A stretch of 64,000 bases of DNA from Ashinkailepas kermadecensis (GCA_034440615.1 JAOTOM010004662.1:179501-243500), one strand, 5' to 3'; positions 1 to 11,189 are shown, counted from the first letter of the stretch. Numbers and translations are program-made. The notes: generated from the sequence alone by a model not told the origin.

Positions 1-345
1 GTGGAATATGCCATGCTGAACACCAAATCAATATCTTCCCAAACAAAAACAAAATAAAAACTTATGAATTACAAGTCATCATTTCCCATTTCTAACAGTA
101 TCTCATTTATAAGCATCATGTTTTTGCTCACAATCACGGACCGTGAAGCACGATCATCTAGCAATACAATTAAAGGAAGAGGAATTGCTCATGATATGGT
201 CTGTTATACAATGCGGGTTAATAGGGTAGGTATTGGTATCGTCATCATATTGGTAGATGTACCAACATTAAGCATCTCTCAAAATAAACGAAAACGTATG
301 CTTCCAATTACGTTACTTCCTCAACATTCAGTTTCAAGGATATAA
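1..345 (-). mobile_element. diverged copy of the 484-bp hAT-like MITE (partial)
   Basis: The reverse complement of this stretch aligns with the interior and one end of the element at 31806-32466. Shared words include ttgtataacagaccat, tcgtgcttcac near a block about dozens of bases on, and gtgttcagcatggcatattccac against gtgttcagaaagtggtatattccac. The copy is cut by the window edge at the end that should carry one terminal repeat; the other end is too diverged to place, around 345-360. AT-rich against its GC-rich surroundings. Short open frames here are shadowed by a similar one in the 31.8-kb copy but broken by stops in the 8.8-kb copy. Confidence 0.6.
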
Positions 346-640
346 AAAATAATATCACAGGATTGCTCCATGATGAATTTCAACATACGTTATTCGTTCA
401 ACCTACTGTACTCGTTTCGACAGCCTACAACTAACAAGAAGCCATTATGTTAATATTGTGCAGCGGCCACGGAGGCCGGACCCGCCTCCAAACCAGACCT
501 CCAGGCCGACACGTCTCGGGTTCGCGCCCATATCCGTGACTCGGTCAAACGGTGCTCACACGGGACTCGCACGGACGGAGCGGCACATGACTGTCACACA
601 CGGGGTCAAGCTATGGACCTCGGTCCGGCGCGGAAATGAC

Positions 641-670
641 GAACCTATGCAGTCATGATTGCATAGGTTC
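641..670. repeat. perfect 11-bp inverted repeat
   Basis: gaacctatgca is followed by an 8-base loop and its exact reverse complement tgcataggttc. It sits just left of the 54-bp minisatellite and could be a cruciform or hairpin. Confidence 0.8.
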
Positions 671-673
671 GCT

Positions 674-992
674 CATAGCTGGGATAGCCACACGCACGGA
701 AACCACACCAGACCAGCACGCCGTGTCGGGAGCTGGGATAACCACACGCACGGAAACCACACCAGACCAGCACGCCGTGTCAGGAGCTGGGACAACCACA
801 TGCACGGAAACCACACCAGACCAGCACGCCGTGTCAGGAGCTGGGACAACCACACGCACGGAAACCACACCAGACCAGCACGCCGTGTCGGGAGCTGGGA
901 CAACCACACGCACGGAAACCACACCCGGCCAGCACGCCGTGCCAGGAGCTGGGACAACCACACGCACGGAAACCACACCCGGCCAGCACGGC
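674..992. repeat. 54-bp minisatellite, about 6 copies
   Basis: The unit contains ccacacgcacggaaaccaca and ccagcacgccgtg; spacing between successive ccacacgcac words is 54 bp. No stop codons occur in several frames, so overlapping open frames on both strands are artefacts. Confidence 0.9.
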
Positions 993-1547
993 TCATCGAA
1001 TGCAACAGACAGGAGGATGAACTCCAAGTCACGATCATGTTCTCACATGGATACAATTCCATCACGGCCACTCCCGCCTATAGACGGAGAAAATGTGGCT
1101 GTGCAACTACACGGGAAAACACCCGACATGCGACACAAAAGCAGATGCAGAGATCGAAATGAGTTGTAGGGCGGGAGGTGGCTGAGTCGCCGATAGTCAT
1201 GCCATGACCATGAAGAACACATTACAACATATGCCACCTATGGCCATGCTCAAATAATCGACAACCTGCCGGCAGTAACAACAAGTGTTACGTGAGCACA
1301 ATCAATTCACGTCTGTGCACGGGAAGTCCAAACAATGACTCCATGTGGCCAACACCCTCCATACCATCGCGACTGGCATCACATTCCAACGACTGCTGGG
1401 TGCTGAACGTTCGATCAACACACCGATCGCCACCATGCATCATTCACGGCCGTCGGTCCGCCAATTGGCCGTTCCTTAATCTACCCTCCACCGTTCCCGT
1501 CCCAGCAGATTCACGCGCCAACACCCACCTTTCCCGCCAACACTCAC

Positions 1548-1730
1548 CTTCGACCAGGAGAGCATGTCGCGCACTGTGTTCTTCTTGCGGAAGATGCCAC
1601 GCTTGTGCAGGTTCAGGTTGTCTTTGGCATACTTCTCGATGTCGCTGTCGCCGGCGGCGCCCGGCCCGCCCAGTATGGACCGGTCCGGCAGAGTGCTGGC
1701 CGTGCTGCTGGTCAGCGACGTCTGCGACAT
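1548..1730 (-). CDS. ARHGAP39: ARHGAP39 exon: start of MyTH4 domain
   Basis: A 183-bp exon of 61 codons, phase 0 at both ends. After gcgccgccag it begins MSQTSLTSSTASTLPDRSIL, then GDSDIEKYAKDNLNLHKRG and IFRKKNTVRDMLSWSK before the donor gtgagtgt. The DIEKYA..NLN.H..GIFRKK...DMLSWS block matches the beginning of the MyTH4 domain of ARHGAP39 (human DIENWASKHFN..., from memory). In human the next residues lead into KKEACELFK and later the RhoGAP domain. This exon anchors gene identity at the 3' side, as the WW exon does at the 5' side. The MyTH4 domain is incomplete because the following exons are outside the window. Confidence 0.9.
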
Positions 1731-2119
1731 CTGGCGGCGCAGCCGCGCAACTGTGATCGCCGGCCGAGTGGCGCCGCGTCGACAACGGTCGGGCGGTCGG
1801 ACAGCCCAACAGCCCGCCCATCGTACCCGTGTCGGCGCAGGAGATAATCGGACGGCTGCTGTCGGCTCCACACGTCATCCCGCCGTCGGCCACTCAAGTG
1901 CGAGACCTTCGCCCGCACACCAGTCGAGCGGCCAAACAAAACACCGACAACAATGGGAGTCGCCGCGGCCGGCCCGGCAAAGAAACACTTCCCACCCGAC
2001 ACACAATGGGCCGCGCACTCTGCGCCACAGCCAAACGCCAGACGGCGCCGACCGTCGTCCACCGCGTGACCCCGCCGGTGACTGACCGGGTAACGACCCG
2101 CCAGCGACCTCGCCACGTG

Positions 2120-2590
2120 CTGTGACCTCACCTGCGCCAGCCGGCTGGGCATGCCGGCGCTGGGCGGCGGCGGCGGCTGACAGCCGAGCAGGCCCAGGTG
2201 GGCGGCGGCGCCGTGCCCGACCTCGCCGCGTGCTGTGACCTCACCTGCGCCAGCCGGCTGGGCATGCCGGCGCTGGGCGGCGGCGGCGGCTGACAGCCGA
2301 GCAGGCCCAGGTGGGGCGGCGGCGGCGCCGTGCCCGACCTCGCCACGTGCTGTGACCTCACCTGCGCCAGCCGGCTGGGCATGCCGGCGCTGGGCGGCGG
2401 CGGCGGCTGACAGCCGAGCAGGCCCAGGTGGGGCGGCGGCGGCGCCGTGCCCGACCTCGCCACGTGCTGTGACCTCACCTGCGCCAGCCGGCTGGGCATG
2501 CCGGCGCTGGGCGGCGGCGGCGGCTGACAGCCGAGCAGGCCCAGGTGGGGCGGCGGCGGCGCCGTGCCCGACCGCTCCGCGATCGGCGAG
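2120..2590 (-). repeat. 117-bp tandem repeat spanning an exon-intron boundary
   Basis: Four copies of a unit containing the ARHGAP39 exon end, its donor (CAG/gtgaggtcacagcacg) and about 22 intronic bases. Donor spacing is 117, 117 and 113 bp (exon ends 2479, 2362, 2245, 2132). The last copy in transcript order has lost 4 bp. The unit length is a multiple of three and has no stop in the coding frame, so the first three copies could be read through as a 39-residue protein repeat. Confidence 0.9.
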
Positions 2591-2786
2591 TATAGCGACG
2601 TGACGACCGGCAGCAGCGGCGGCGGCGGCAGCGAGCCGCGCCCGCCGCCGCGGTTCAGCGAGGCGTGCCGCGACACGGGCGCGTACGGCGGTGGCGCCGG
2701 CGACGACGCCGGCATGCGCGGCAGCGTGCCGGACAGCGAGTGGGTGGCGCCGTCACCGCCGTCCACCAGGTCAGACTCGGACCGGC
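2479..2786 (-). CDS. ARHGAP39: ARHGAP39 exon: Pro-rich segment with duplicated 3' end
   Basis: The shortest form is 308 bp. The acceptor acattgacag precedes GCCGGTCC, and GC completes an Arg codon. The product contains RSESDLVDGGDG, a Pro/Arg stretch with APPPYAPVSRHASLNRGGG, LPPPPLLPVVTSLYSPIAER, then GTAPPPPHLGLLGCQPPPPP and MPSRLAQ before the donor CGCAG/gtgagg. The poly-Pro blocks are candidate SH3/WW/EVH1 ligands. The last 95 bp or so of the exon plus about 22 bp of intron are tandemly repeated downstream, giving further identical donors with exon ends at 2362, 2245 and 2132. The first two add 39 and 78 residues in frame; the last is out of frame. Confidence 0.82.
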
Positions 2787-2843
2787 CTGTCAATGTAGCC
2801 GACACCACGTCAGTCGGCGAATACGTCAGCTGGTGCACATAGC

Positions 2844-2985
2844 AACCGTGGAATACGCCAACTGAACGATACGTCAGGTGGTGGACACAGCAACCGTGTA
2901 ATACGCCAACTGAACGATACGTCAGGTGGTGGACACAGCAACCGTGTAATACGCCAACTGAACGATACGTCAGCTGGGAGGACGC
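2844..2985. repeat. 48-bp minisatellite, 3 copies
   Basis: accgtg(g/t)aatacgccaact recurs at 2845, 2893 and 2941, each followed by gaacgatacgtcag. It lies in the intron upstream of the Pro-rich exon, close to its acceptor. Confidence 0.85.
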
Positions 2986-2989
2986 TGTC

Positions 2990-3800
2990 TATGGGACGTC
3001 AGTGAAGGGTCGGGCGGGTACGGCAGCCATATGATAGGTCAGCTGAGGGTGTCATTTAGGGATATAACTTAGGGGAAAATAACAGCCGGGCGAAAATTCA
3101 ACTCGTGGTGATATTGAGGGGATGCCATTCGAGAAACATTGCAACAGAGTAACACGTCAGCTGGATGTGGGGGAGAGTGGAGGCGGTATTACGGTGATGT
3201 CCGCTGTTAGTGGAGTGACACGTTAGCCGGCGCTACGTGAACTGGGGAATAGCTCAACCGGGGGAGGCATGCCGCTGTTCATATATCAATAAACTTCCGT
3301 AAAGGAACAGTCTCATTAAGCGCCAGTCGTCTGCCACCGATAACAGTCAGCGCAGACAGTGTCAACGGGCGGCTGTCAAATGCATATTGGCCGACGAGAT
3401 GATCACAATCGAGCCTGTGCCGACAACAGCATGACACTAATATGACCCCAGTCACGTCACCACAGCACAGCCTACCGCTCGCTACTGCATTTCCGACCAG
3501 CGAACCCCGTGACAGTCGCCCACTATTGAATTCCGTCTTATTCTCAGCCGCGGCTGAAAAATAGCGAGCGGTCTGGTTGATCGACTGATTGAATATTTGG
3601 GCTTAAGAGTGGATCAACTGCTGCTGGCTATGTGGCGCCCAATGTGGTCTGGTGGTGGTGGGTTGGTGCTTCAGAGCACGCCGACTACTTCGATCGTTTT
3701 CCGTCCACGAGAGTGGTGGGTGGTGAAGCTAGTTGTAGGACGTTGGTGTGCCGTCGGCCCGACAAACATGGCGCCGCTCGCACCGTTTAGCCTCTGCTTG
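2990..3800. other. intron without recognised content
   Basis: Between two ARHGAP39 exons. I see no repeat array, element terminus or credible frame. Confidence 0.6.
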
Positions 3801-3804
3801 TTAC

Positions 3805-3990
3805 GCAGGTGCGGCGGCAGGATGAAGTTCTGGTAGCGGTCGTCCTCCTCCAGGTAGTCCTCCAGGCCGGACGAGTCGGCGTTGCTGACGCCCTCGTCGT
3901 CCGCGAACTCGTCCGAGTCGTCGGCCGGACCCGAGTCCTCGCTGCGCCAGCTCTCGCGCTCGTCCGCCAGCGGGTCCCCGAACCGGTATC
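3805..3990 (-). CDS. ARHGAP39: ARHGAP39 exon: acidic segment
   Basis: A 186-bp exon. The acceptor ctgcgccag precedes GATACCGG; the two bases GA complete the Gly begun in the previous exon, giving KLSG-YRFGDPLADERESW. The body is strongly acidic (DSDEFADDEG, then LEDYLEEDDRYQNF) and ends ILPPHL plus one base. The donor is CTGC followed by gtaaca, a weaker site chosen because its phase fits the next acceptor (C joined to GC gives Arg). The frame stays open past this donor for about 45 further codons, so a longer exon or intron retention is possible. Acidic character and proximity to the MyTH4 region suggest a regulatory linker; no domain is recognised. Confidence 0.82.
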
Positions 3991-4711
3991 CTGGCGCAGG
4001 TGGACGGCCATTGACGGTCAACCACGTCACACCACACGCCAATTGGCTGGGCAAAACACCGACTTCCTGGATGCTCGGATTCTAGATATTGATACATTTT
4101 GGAATAAAAAGCACATATTTTGCTGCTGATTGCAGCAGCCTGGCGGTTGTGGTTGACCGTAGTACGGCATAGCATGACCACTCATTGTGCTTTAACGCTG
4201 GTTTCAGAATAAACATACCCTCCAAAGTGTATAGCGTTCTGATATATCTGCTAGGACTTTACATCTCAACCCCATAACTCAATTAATTACAAAATGAATC
4301 ACTGGGGTCGGCTTATCGATAACAAAGCTAGCACCTCGGGGTGAGGTCACAGGTCATGAATAATGGGCTCCGGTCACCTGGCTCCAAACCGCTGCAACGC
4401 CAAGGCCACTGGGAAGCAATCGGTACATCGCCATTTCGAAACGTTGCTGCAGGTCACAACATAATCACCACGTAATAAACCAAGCGTCACACGCCACACC
4501 ATAACCGATCGTAGGTAGTCCAGACGGCGTGATGGAGATAATAGCCTGCCAGACGCCCACGTCATACAAACAAAAAAAAACTGATGAATCTTGCGATCCA
4601 GGTCAGCCACAATACGCACGACAGGTCGCATACAGCCTGGGCGTGCTGTCGGCTGCCTGCTGACGATGTTGATGTGCCATCACGGAGGCGGCGCCGCCCG
4701 CCACCGCTCAC

Positions 4712-5741
4712 CTGACAGCTTAGCCTGCTCCAGGATGTACTGGTGCAGCGGAATCAGGTGCGCCTGCGTCGCCGGGTCGAAGAAGTACTCGGCCTGTGGC
4801 GGCGGACCGTCCTCGGCGCGCGCCGCCACACCATGCACGATGACCGGCTTGGGCGGCTCGTCGGCGGCCGGCGGCCGGCCGTCGCGGCCCGCCGACCGCT
4901 GGCTGCCGGCCGTCGTCGACGTCGACACCACGCCCGAGTCGAACTGCGAGTGCGGCGAGCTGTCGGCCGACGTGCGGCCGGCGCGCAGGCCGGGCGAGAA
5001 GAGCGGCCGCTGCTGCGGCGACGGCGGACTGCCGCTCGAATCGCTGCCGCCGCCTCCGCCGCCGCCTCCGCCTCCGCCTCCGCCGCCGCCGCCGCCGCCT
5101 CCGCTGCCGCCCGCCGCCCGCCGCACGTCCAGCTGGAAGCGCGGCCGGCCGGCCGCCTGCTTGCGGTTCATCATTGGCGTGCAAAGCGAGTCGAGACCCG
5201 AGCTGGCCGACCGCTGTGCCGGCTCGGCCGGCGCGTCCGCCGGCCAGCCACGCCGGCGCGGCTGCGGCGTCGACTCGACGCTGCGCAGGCCGCCCAGCAG
5301 GTAGCGCTCGTGCATGGCCTCGTCGTCGGCGCCGGGCCGCTCGCGCCGCTGCATGAAGCTGTAGCTGCGCGACAGCGGCGCGTCGCGCGCGCGCTCCAGC
5401 GGCAGGCCGTGCGGCGGCGCGCCGCGCTCGCTCTCGAAGCTGCGCTGCTTGGTGAGGCCGGCGGGGCCGGCGGCGCGACTTCCGCTGGCGGCGGCCGCGC
5501 TGCGCCGCTCGCCGGGTCGGTTCAGCAGGCCGCCGGCCAGGATGGCGTCCGGCCGCGCGTACTGCTTGGTCGGCGACTCGAGCGTGGCGTGCTTGGGTCG
5601 GCAGCGGCAGCCGCGGTGCGAGTCGGTGTCCGGCTGACTGGTGCCGCCGTCCGACACCGCAGAGTGTCGGGACGCGTCCTGCAACGGCGACGGGGGATCA
5701 GACCTGATGCGATACCAGCTGTCACGGGATACAGGCGCGTC
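4712..5741 (-). CDS. ARHGAP39: ARHGAP39 exon: large disordered linker with poly-Gly
   Basis: A 1030-bp exon beginning in phase 0 after ccgttccag and ending one base into a Gly codon at gtgagcgg. It encodes about 343 residues: DAPVSRDSWYRIRSD near the start, ESPTKQYARPDAILAGG, SRSYSFMQRRERPGADDEAM, an uninterrupted Gly tract of roughly 20 residues (GGN codons at about 5045-5108), and the end EYFFDPATQAHLIPLHQY, then ILEQAKLS. The first and last blocks look conserved; the middle is Ser/Pro/Arg-rich and probably disordered, with basic-Ser sites suited to phosphorylation. A second possible acceptor lies 41 bp upstream (5782, after ctgttttag) but would need a phase-1 upstream exon, so 5741 is preferred. 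The poly-Gly codons read as poly-Ala or poly-Arg in other frames, explaining overlapping open frames. Confidence 0.85.
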
Positions 5742-6115
5742 CTGGAACGGTGTGGGGAAGTCTAACATGGCGCACAAGGCTCCTAAAACAGGCTGAAGTC
5801 ACATAAAACAATTCGGACGCATTACACGCGGGGGATTCGCGACCTGTTTGATTCGTTATTTTAGTTTTATGGTGCACTGACTGACTGATCACTTAGCGCC
5901 AATTTCGAGACCTGCTTCGGACATTAGACTTTAGATAGACATTAGATCGGTCGGTCCTTGAACAAAAGGACGCATCGAGATTCGTCGAAACTCACGCTCA
6001 GACATGAGCAACACCACTACCATGGCGAAACAATGGTCATATATGCACTGAAATGAACCAAGCAGAGCGGTCCGATGGCACAACATCTAAAGCAATATGA
6101 CGGCGGTACATGAAC

Positions 6116-6535
6116 GTGTCCACTGAGGAAATACAGCAGCTACATAGTTCGGCCCACTAAGGAAATACAGCAGCTGCATACTCCAACCCACTGAGGAAGT
6201 ACAGCAGCTGCATAGTCCAGCCCACTGGGTAAATATAGCAGCTGCATAGTCCAGCCCACCGGGGAAATACAGCAGCTGCATACTCCAGTCCACTGAGGAA
6301 ATACAGCAGCTGCATACTCCAGCCCATTGAGGAAGTACAGCAGCTGCATAGTCCAGCCAACTGGGGAAATACAGCAGCTGCATAGTCCAGCCCACTGGGG
6401 AAATACAGCAGCTGCATACTCCAGCCCACTGAGGAAATACAGCAGCTGCATACTCCAGCCCACTGAGGAAGTACAGCAGCTGCATACTCCAGCCCACTGA
6501 GGAAATGCAGCAGCTGCATACTCCAGCCCACTGAC
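6116..6535. repeat. 34-bp minisatellite, about 12 copies
   Basis: The unit is roughly cccactgaggaaatacagca followed by gctgcatactccag. Each copy holds a CAGCTG E-box word. Because 34 is not a multiple of three, all three minus frames read a shifting peptide pattern; not coding. Confidence 0.9.
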
Positions 6536-6986
6536 GCAATGCCAACCAATGTGGGATAGAACCCACATTGGTCTTCAATGAGCTCCGATCATCCGTCCGA
6601 AATTCAAAGCGCTCCCAGAAGCCAGGTTGGCGATAATGTTGACAAGTCAAAACGAAAATATAGTTCTGATTTAAATCGAAAGGTGCCACAAGGATTTCTT
6701 TCACCCTTACCGATATTGCTTGGTGCTGGGTCAAAGATCCGACAATCGTTTTTTTCATGAATCATCCTGCAGGAGTCGGAATCAAACTTTGGGAAGGCAT
6801 TAAAAACAATGCAAATTGCATTTAAAGGCCATATAATTTGGACATATACGTGCACGCATTAACATGTTAGACATGCTTTCGTTGGTGGTGATCAGCATAC
6901 CAGTCACGGTAAGAAATGAAGAGAACAGGTCAGATGTTCAAGCGTTCCAATGAAAATTCACTCGTCTACAGAGACCCATTAGTCTG

Positions 6987-7298
6987 ATGGCATCGAAAGT
7001 ATCTTTTGTTCATACCTTTAGAAATGCAGCAGCATGGCTTAAGGTGTCCATTAAATGTGCACGCTTCGTAAGTAAGCTTCGTCAAAGAACCTCCATGATC
7101 GAAGATCCGAACGATAAAAGATTCTTGAAGGCCCAGGAAAAGAGTGGCAAATTCATTGCCAAATATTTAATGTTACAGGAAAAACATCTCAGTTTCGTCC
7201 AGGGATACTTCAGTACCTACTTTGCCTTACCTACCTACAGTTTCGCCTTTAAAAAACGGGACAAAAATGACACGAAACTGTATTCAATCAACTATTAG
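6987..7298 (+). CDS. unrecognised 103-codon open frame, doubtful
   Basis: An AT-rich, non-repetitive open frame beginning MASKVSFVHTFRNAAAWLK and ending in KLYSINY. It is basic, contains no recognised motif, signal peptide or transmembrane segment, and lies in an ARHGAP39 intron on the opposite strand. The stretch is less repetitive than its surroundings, which is the only reason to list it. It could be chance or a remnant of an unidentified element. Confidence 0.15.
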   Translation: MASKVSFVHTFRNAAAWLKVSIKCARFVSKLRQRTSMIEDPNDKRFLKAQEKSGKFIAKYLMLQEKHLSFVQGYFSTYFALPTYSFAFKKRDKNDTKLYSINY

Positions 7299-7404
7299 GA
7301 ATCCAGGAACTACCTATGGAATCCAGATAACTGTCCGTGGATAACAGTGCAACACCCTTGACCAGGTGAACCGGCCTGAAAGACCATCCACATGCCGGAC
7401 AGCA

Positions 7405-7630
7405 GAGGCAGGTGTGCACGACCAACAGACAGCTGAGTTGACGAGCCGCCAGCACGCCGGACAGCAGAGGACAGCACAGCAGAGGACAGCAGAGGCAGGT
7501 GTGCACGACCAACAGACAGCTGGGTTGACGAGCCGCCAGCATGCCGGACAGCAGAGGACAGCACAGCAGAGGACAGCAGAGGCAGGTGTGCACGACCAAC
7601 AGACAGCCGGGTTGACGAGCCGCCAACACG
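7405..7630. repeat. 87-bp minisatellite, 3 copies
   Basis: gcaggtgtgcacgaccaaca recurs at 7408, 7495 and 7582, with inner short repeats of gcagaggacagcaca. Confidence 0.88.
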
Positions 7631-7702
7631 CACACACGAATGGTGCACCCGCTGAGATCAGTTGTGACGGTAATTTCCGACGGCAACACAGCACCGGTAT
7701 TT

Positions 7703-7906
7703 TCAACCATCAACAGGTGCACGGGTAGAGAGGCACGAGTGTTTTCAACCATCAACAGGTGCACGGGTGGAGAGGCACGCGTGTTTCCAACCATCAACAG
7801 GTGCACGGGTGGAGAGGCACGAGTGTTTTCAACCATCAACAGGTGCACGGGTGGAGAGGCACGAGTGTTTTCAACCATCAACAGGTGCACGGGTGGAGAG
7901 GCACGC
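7703..7906. repeat. 42-bp minisatellite, 5 copies
   Basis: aaccatcaacaggtgcacgg recurs every 42 bp, followed by gtggagaggcacgagtgtt. Confidence 0.9.
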
Positions 7907-8395
7907 GACAATGTCACAGGCAGATGACCTTGCTCGGCTGATATCCCAGCCCACGTGGAAGGCGATGGGATTAATTGCCAAGTCCGTCGGCGGCGCCCAT
8001 TTGGCCGTCATGTATAATTAATGAGAAGCCATGCTTGCAGTGCGTAGTTATTCATCTGTTCGTCCGTCGCTGTGCCGTCAGTTCGAGTGACAGCGTTCGC
8101 ACACACGCGCCAGAGCAATAAGTAAGCATAACAAGCTGTCGCATCCAGAACATACTGAACCAAAACTACAGATAATGCCACCAGTGAATATCCCAAGAAA
8201 TTTTAACTACATCCGCTAAAGCCATATCATTGTGTGGATCCCATTAGTATTCAAATGAGCCGCATTGTTGGGGGTTTCGTTACGATCCGCTCGAATATTC
8301 AACGCTGCTTTCGAAAGGGGCCGTTTGAAGAGAGTTGTGCATCGTTTATGAACTATCACCGGGCCTGAAAATGAGCTGATGTTCTAGGGCGAGCC

Positions 8396-8845
8396 GCCGT
8401 CAGCCGGCCGGCACCCACCCACACCCCTTACACCCATACACGGCACCGATATCCATCCAGCCGGCCGGACGGCACCCACCCCGTCCCCTACATACATACA
8501 CGGCACCGACATCCATCCAGCTGGCCGGCACCCACCCCGTCCCCTACACGCAGGCACCGAATGTCGGACGGCACCCACCCCGTCCCCGACATATATACAC
8601 GGCACCGACATCCATCCAGCTGGCCGGCACCCACCCCGTCCCCTACACACATACACTGCACCGACATCCATCCAGCCGGCCGGCACCATCAGTCACGACA
8701 TCATCCAGCCGGCCGGACGGCACCCACCCCATCCCCTACACACGTACACAGCGCCGACATCCATCTAGCAGAGTCGGACGGCACCCACCCTGTCCTCGAC
8801 ACACATACACGGCACCGACATCCGTCCAGCCGGCCGGCACCCACT
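8396..8845. repeat. 53-57-bp minisatellite, left block
   Basis: About eight copies of a unit containing cggcaccgacatccatccag, ccggccggcaccca and ccccgtcccctacacaca. The same unit resumes after the MITE at 8846-9329, so both blocks were one array before insertion, or the right block expanded afterwards. Confidence 0.9.
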
Positions 8846-9329
8846 CAGCGTTAAAATAATGGTTTTTCGTTAGGTGTGAGATGTCGAAATGAGCACAGTA
8901 GGATGTCGAAATTTGTCGTGGAATTAGTGTCATTTAAAATGCTTTCGATGTCTTTTAGACTAAAATTTGAGTCAATGGCATAATTATGACTGCACATTTA
9001 TCATTTGTTTTGGGATTCATAATTTAGGCACAGCTATATTCGGGATAGCGAGAAAAATGCCTATGCTATAAACTATAATTGTATGCCATATCACATTATA
9101 AGTACTCCCTTTACTTGAAATTGCATTGTGTGATGTGAAATTGTTCGTGTATCACCATCCCTTATCGAGAGCATGAGCATGCTATTTATGAACGAGATAC
9201 TGTTATAAAGGAGACGACTTTATAAGCACGCATCACGAAGCAGGATGTCGATACTGCTTGGAGAACGATGTCAATTGTGTGTTCAGAAAGTGGTATATTC
9301 CACCCTATTTCGCGAATAATTTATAACTG
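8846..9329 (+). mobile_element. 484-bp hAT-like MITE inside a minisatellite
   Basis: Starts cagcgttaaaataatggttt and ends cgaataatttataactg; the ends are imperfect terminal inverted repeats of the pattern CAGTG.TAAA.TA.T. Length matches the 31.8-kb copy without its SINE (484 vs 483 bp). The flanks are minisatellite on both sides. The two 8-bp flanks, cacccact and cactccac, resemble each other but are not a clean duplication. No transposase is encoded, so it must be moved in trans. Confidence 0.8.
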
Positions 9330-10556
9330 CACTCCACCCCCGTCCATTATACACGTACACGGCACCGACATTCATCCAGCCGGACGGCACCCACCCCGTC
9401 ACTTACACACATACACGGCACCGACATCCATCCAGCCGGCCGGCACCACCCCGTCCATTACACACATACACGGCACCGACATCCATCCAGCCGGCCGGCA
9501 CCCACCCCGTCCATTACACACATACACGGCACCGACATCCATCCAGCCGGCCGGCACCACCCCGTCCGTTACACACATACACGGCACCGACATCCATCCA
9601 GCCGGCCGGCACACCCCGTCCATTACACACATACACGGCACCGACATCCATCCAGCCGGCCGGCACACACCCCGTCCATTACACACATACACCGCACCGA
9701 CATCCATCCAGCCGCCGACACACCCCGTCCATTACACATACACGGCACCGACATCCATCCAGCCGGCCGGCACACACCCCGTCCATTACACACATGCACG
9801 GCACCGACATCCATCTAGCAGAGCCGGACGGCACCCACCCCGTCCCTCACACATACACGGCACCGACATCCATCCAGCCGGCCGGCACCCACCCCGTCCA
9901 TTGCACATACACGGCACCGACATCCATCCAGCCTGCCGGCACACACCCCGTCCATTACACACATACACGGCACCGACATCCATCCAGCCGGCCGGCACTC
10001 ACCCCGTCCATTACACACATACACGGCACCGACATCCATCCAGCCGGCCGGCACACACCCCGTTCATTACGCACATACACGGCACCGACATCCATCCAGC
10101 CTGCCGGCACACACCCCGTCCATTACAAACATACACGGCACCGACATCCATCCAGCCGGCCGGCACACACCCCGTCCATTACACACATACACGGCACCGA
10201 CATCCATCCAGCCGGCCGGCACCCACCCCGTCCATTACACACATACACGGCACCGACATCCATCCAGCCGGCCGGCACCCACCCCGTCCCTTACACACAT
10301 ACACGGCACCGACATCCATCCAGCCGGCCGGCACCCACCCCGTCCATTACAAACATACACGGCATCGACATCCATCCAGCCTGCCGGCACACACCCCGTC
10401 CATTACACACATACACGGCACCGACATCCATCCAGCCTGCCGGCACACACCCCGTCCATTACACACATACACGGCACCGACATCCATCCAGCCTGCCGGC
10501 ACACACCCCGTCCATTACACACATGCACGGCACCGACATCCATCCATCTAGCCAGC
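9330..10556. repeat. 53-57-bp minisatellite, right block, over 20 copies
   Basis: Copies of cacggcaccgacatccatcc then agccggccggcacacacccc and gtccattacacacata. Unit length varies by 1-4 bp, so reading frames drift. The 427-codon plus-strand frame over it is an artefact. Confidence 0.92.
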
Positions 10557-11097
10557 CGGCCGGCGAGGTGCGGCACGATGCAACAGCGCGCCCTTCCAGC
10601 GCCGTGCACGCTGCCGTGCACGTTGCAGTGCACGGTCGTGTCAGAGTCGGTGCAGCGCGCGCGCACGCCTGTCGACGCCTGCACCACACGTGCCGCCGCC
10701 GACGCGACAGGCCGCGCCGTCCGTATCGCGCCGCTATCGGGCCGCGACGCCGCTCAAAACACTGCCCAAGTAGCTGGGTCAGTGTGTATAATCCGGACTG
10801 GTGGTGAAGTAGTGCAGGGTGTCGATGAGCATCGGATCGACGAGTGCAGACAGGCGGAGGTGACAGGCAATGTCCGCTGACCAGCGTCTGCTTCGCGACG
10901 AATTTCGGTATCTACTGGACGGATGTGATTTATGTGCACCTTAGTAGTTATTCGACTATCTCCCGCACCGCTCCTTAACCTGGGGTACTAGCACCCCAAA
11001 ACGTGCTGAAACCGATCTTATGGGGGGGGGCTGTGAAATGTTTTCTGGCATATGCAGAACGATACGTTTGGTCCGTTGACCAAATGCACCGTACTGC

Positions 11098-11166
11098 ACC
11101 GTTAAGCAGTACGATGCACCGTTAAGCAGTACGATGCACTGTTAAGCAGTACGATGCACTGTTAGC
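11098..11166. repeat. 20-bp tandem repeat, about 4 copies
   Basis: accgttaagcagtacgatgc recurs at 20-bp spacing. Confidence 0.85.
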
Positions 11167-11189
11167 GTACGGTTGACGTCACGCGTTAC

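Noticed and set aside
9330..10556. CRISPR-like array of regular repeats
   Set aside because: The units are contiguous minisatellite copies without unique spacers, in a eukaryotic intron.
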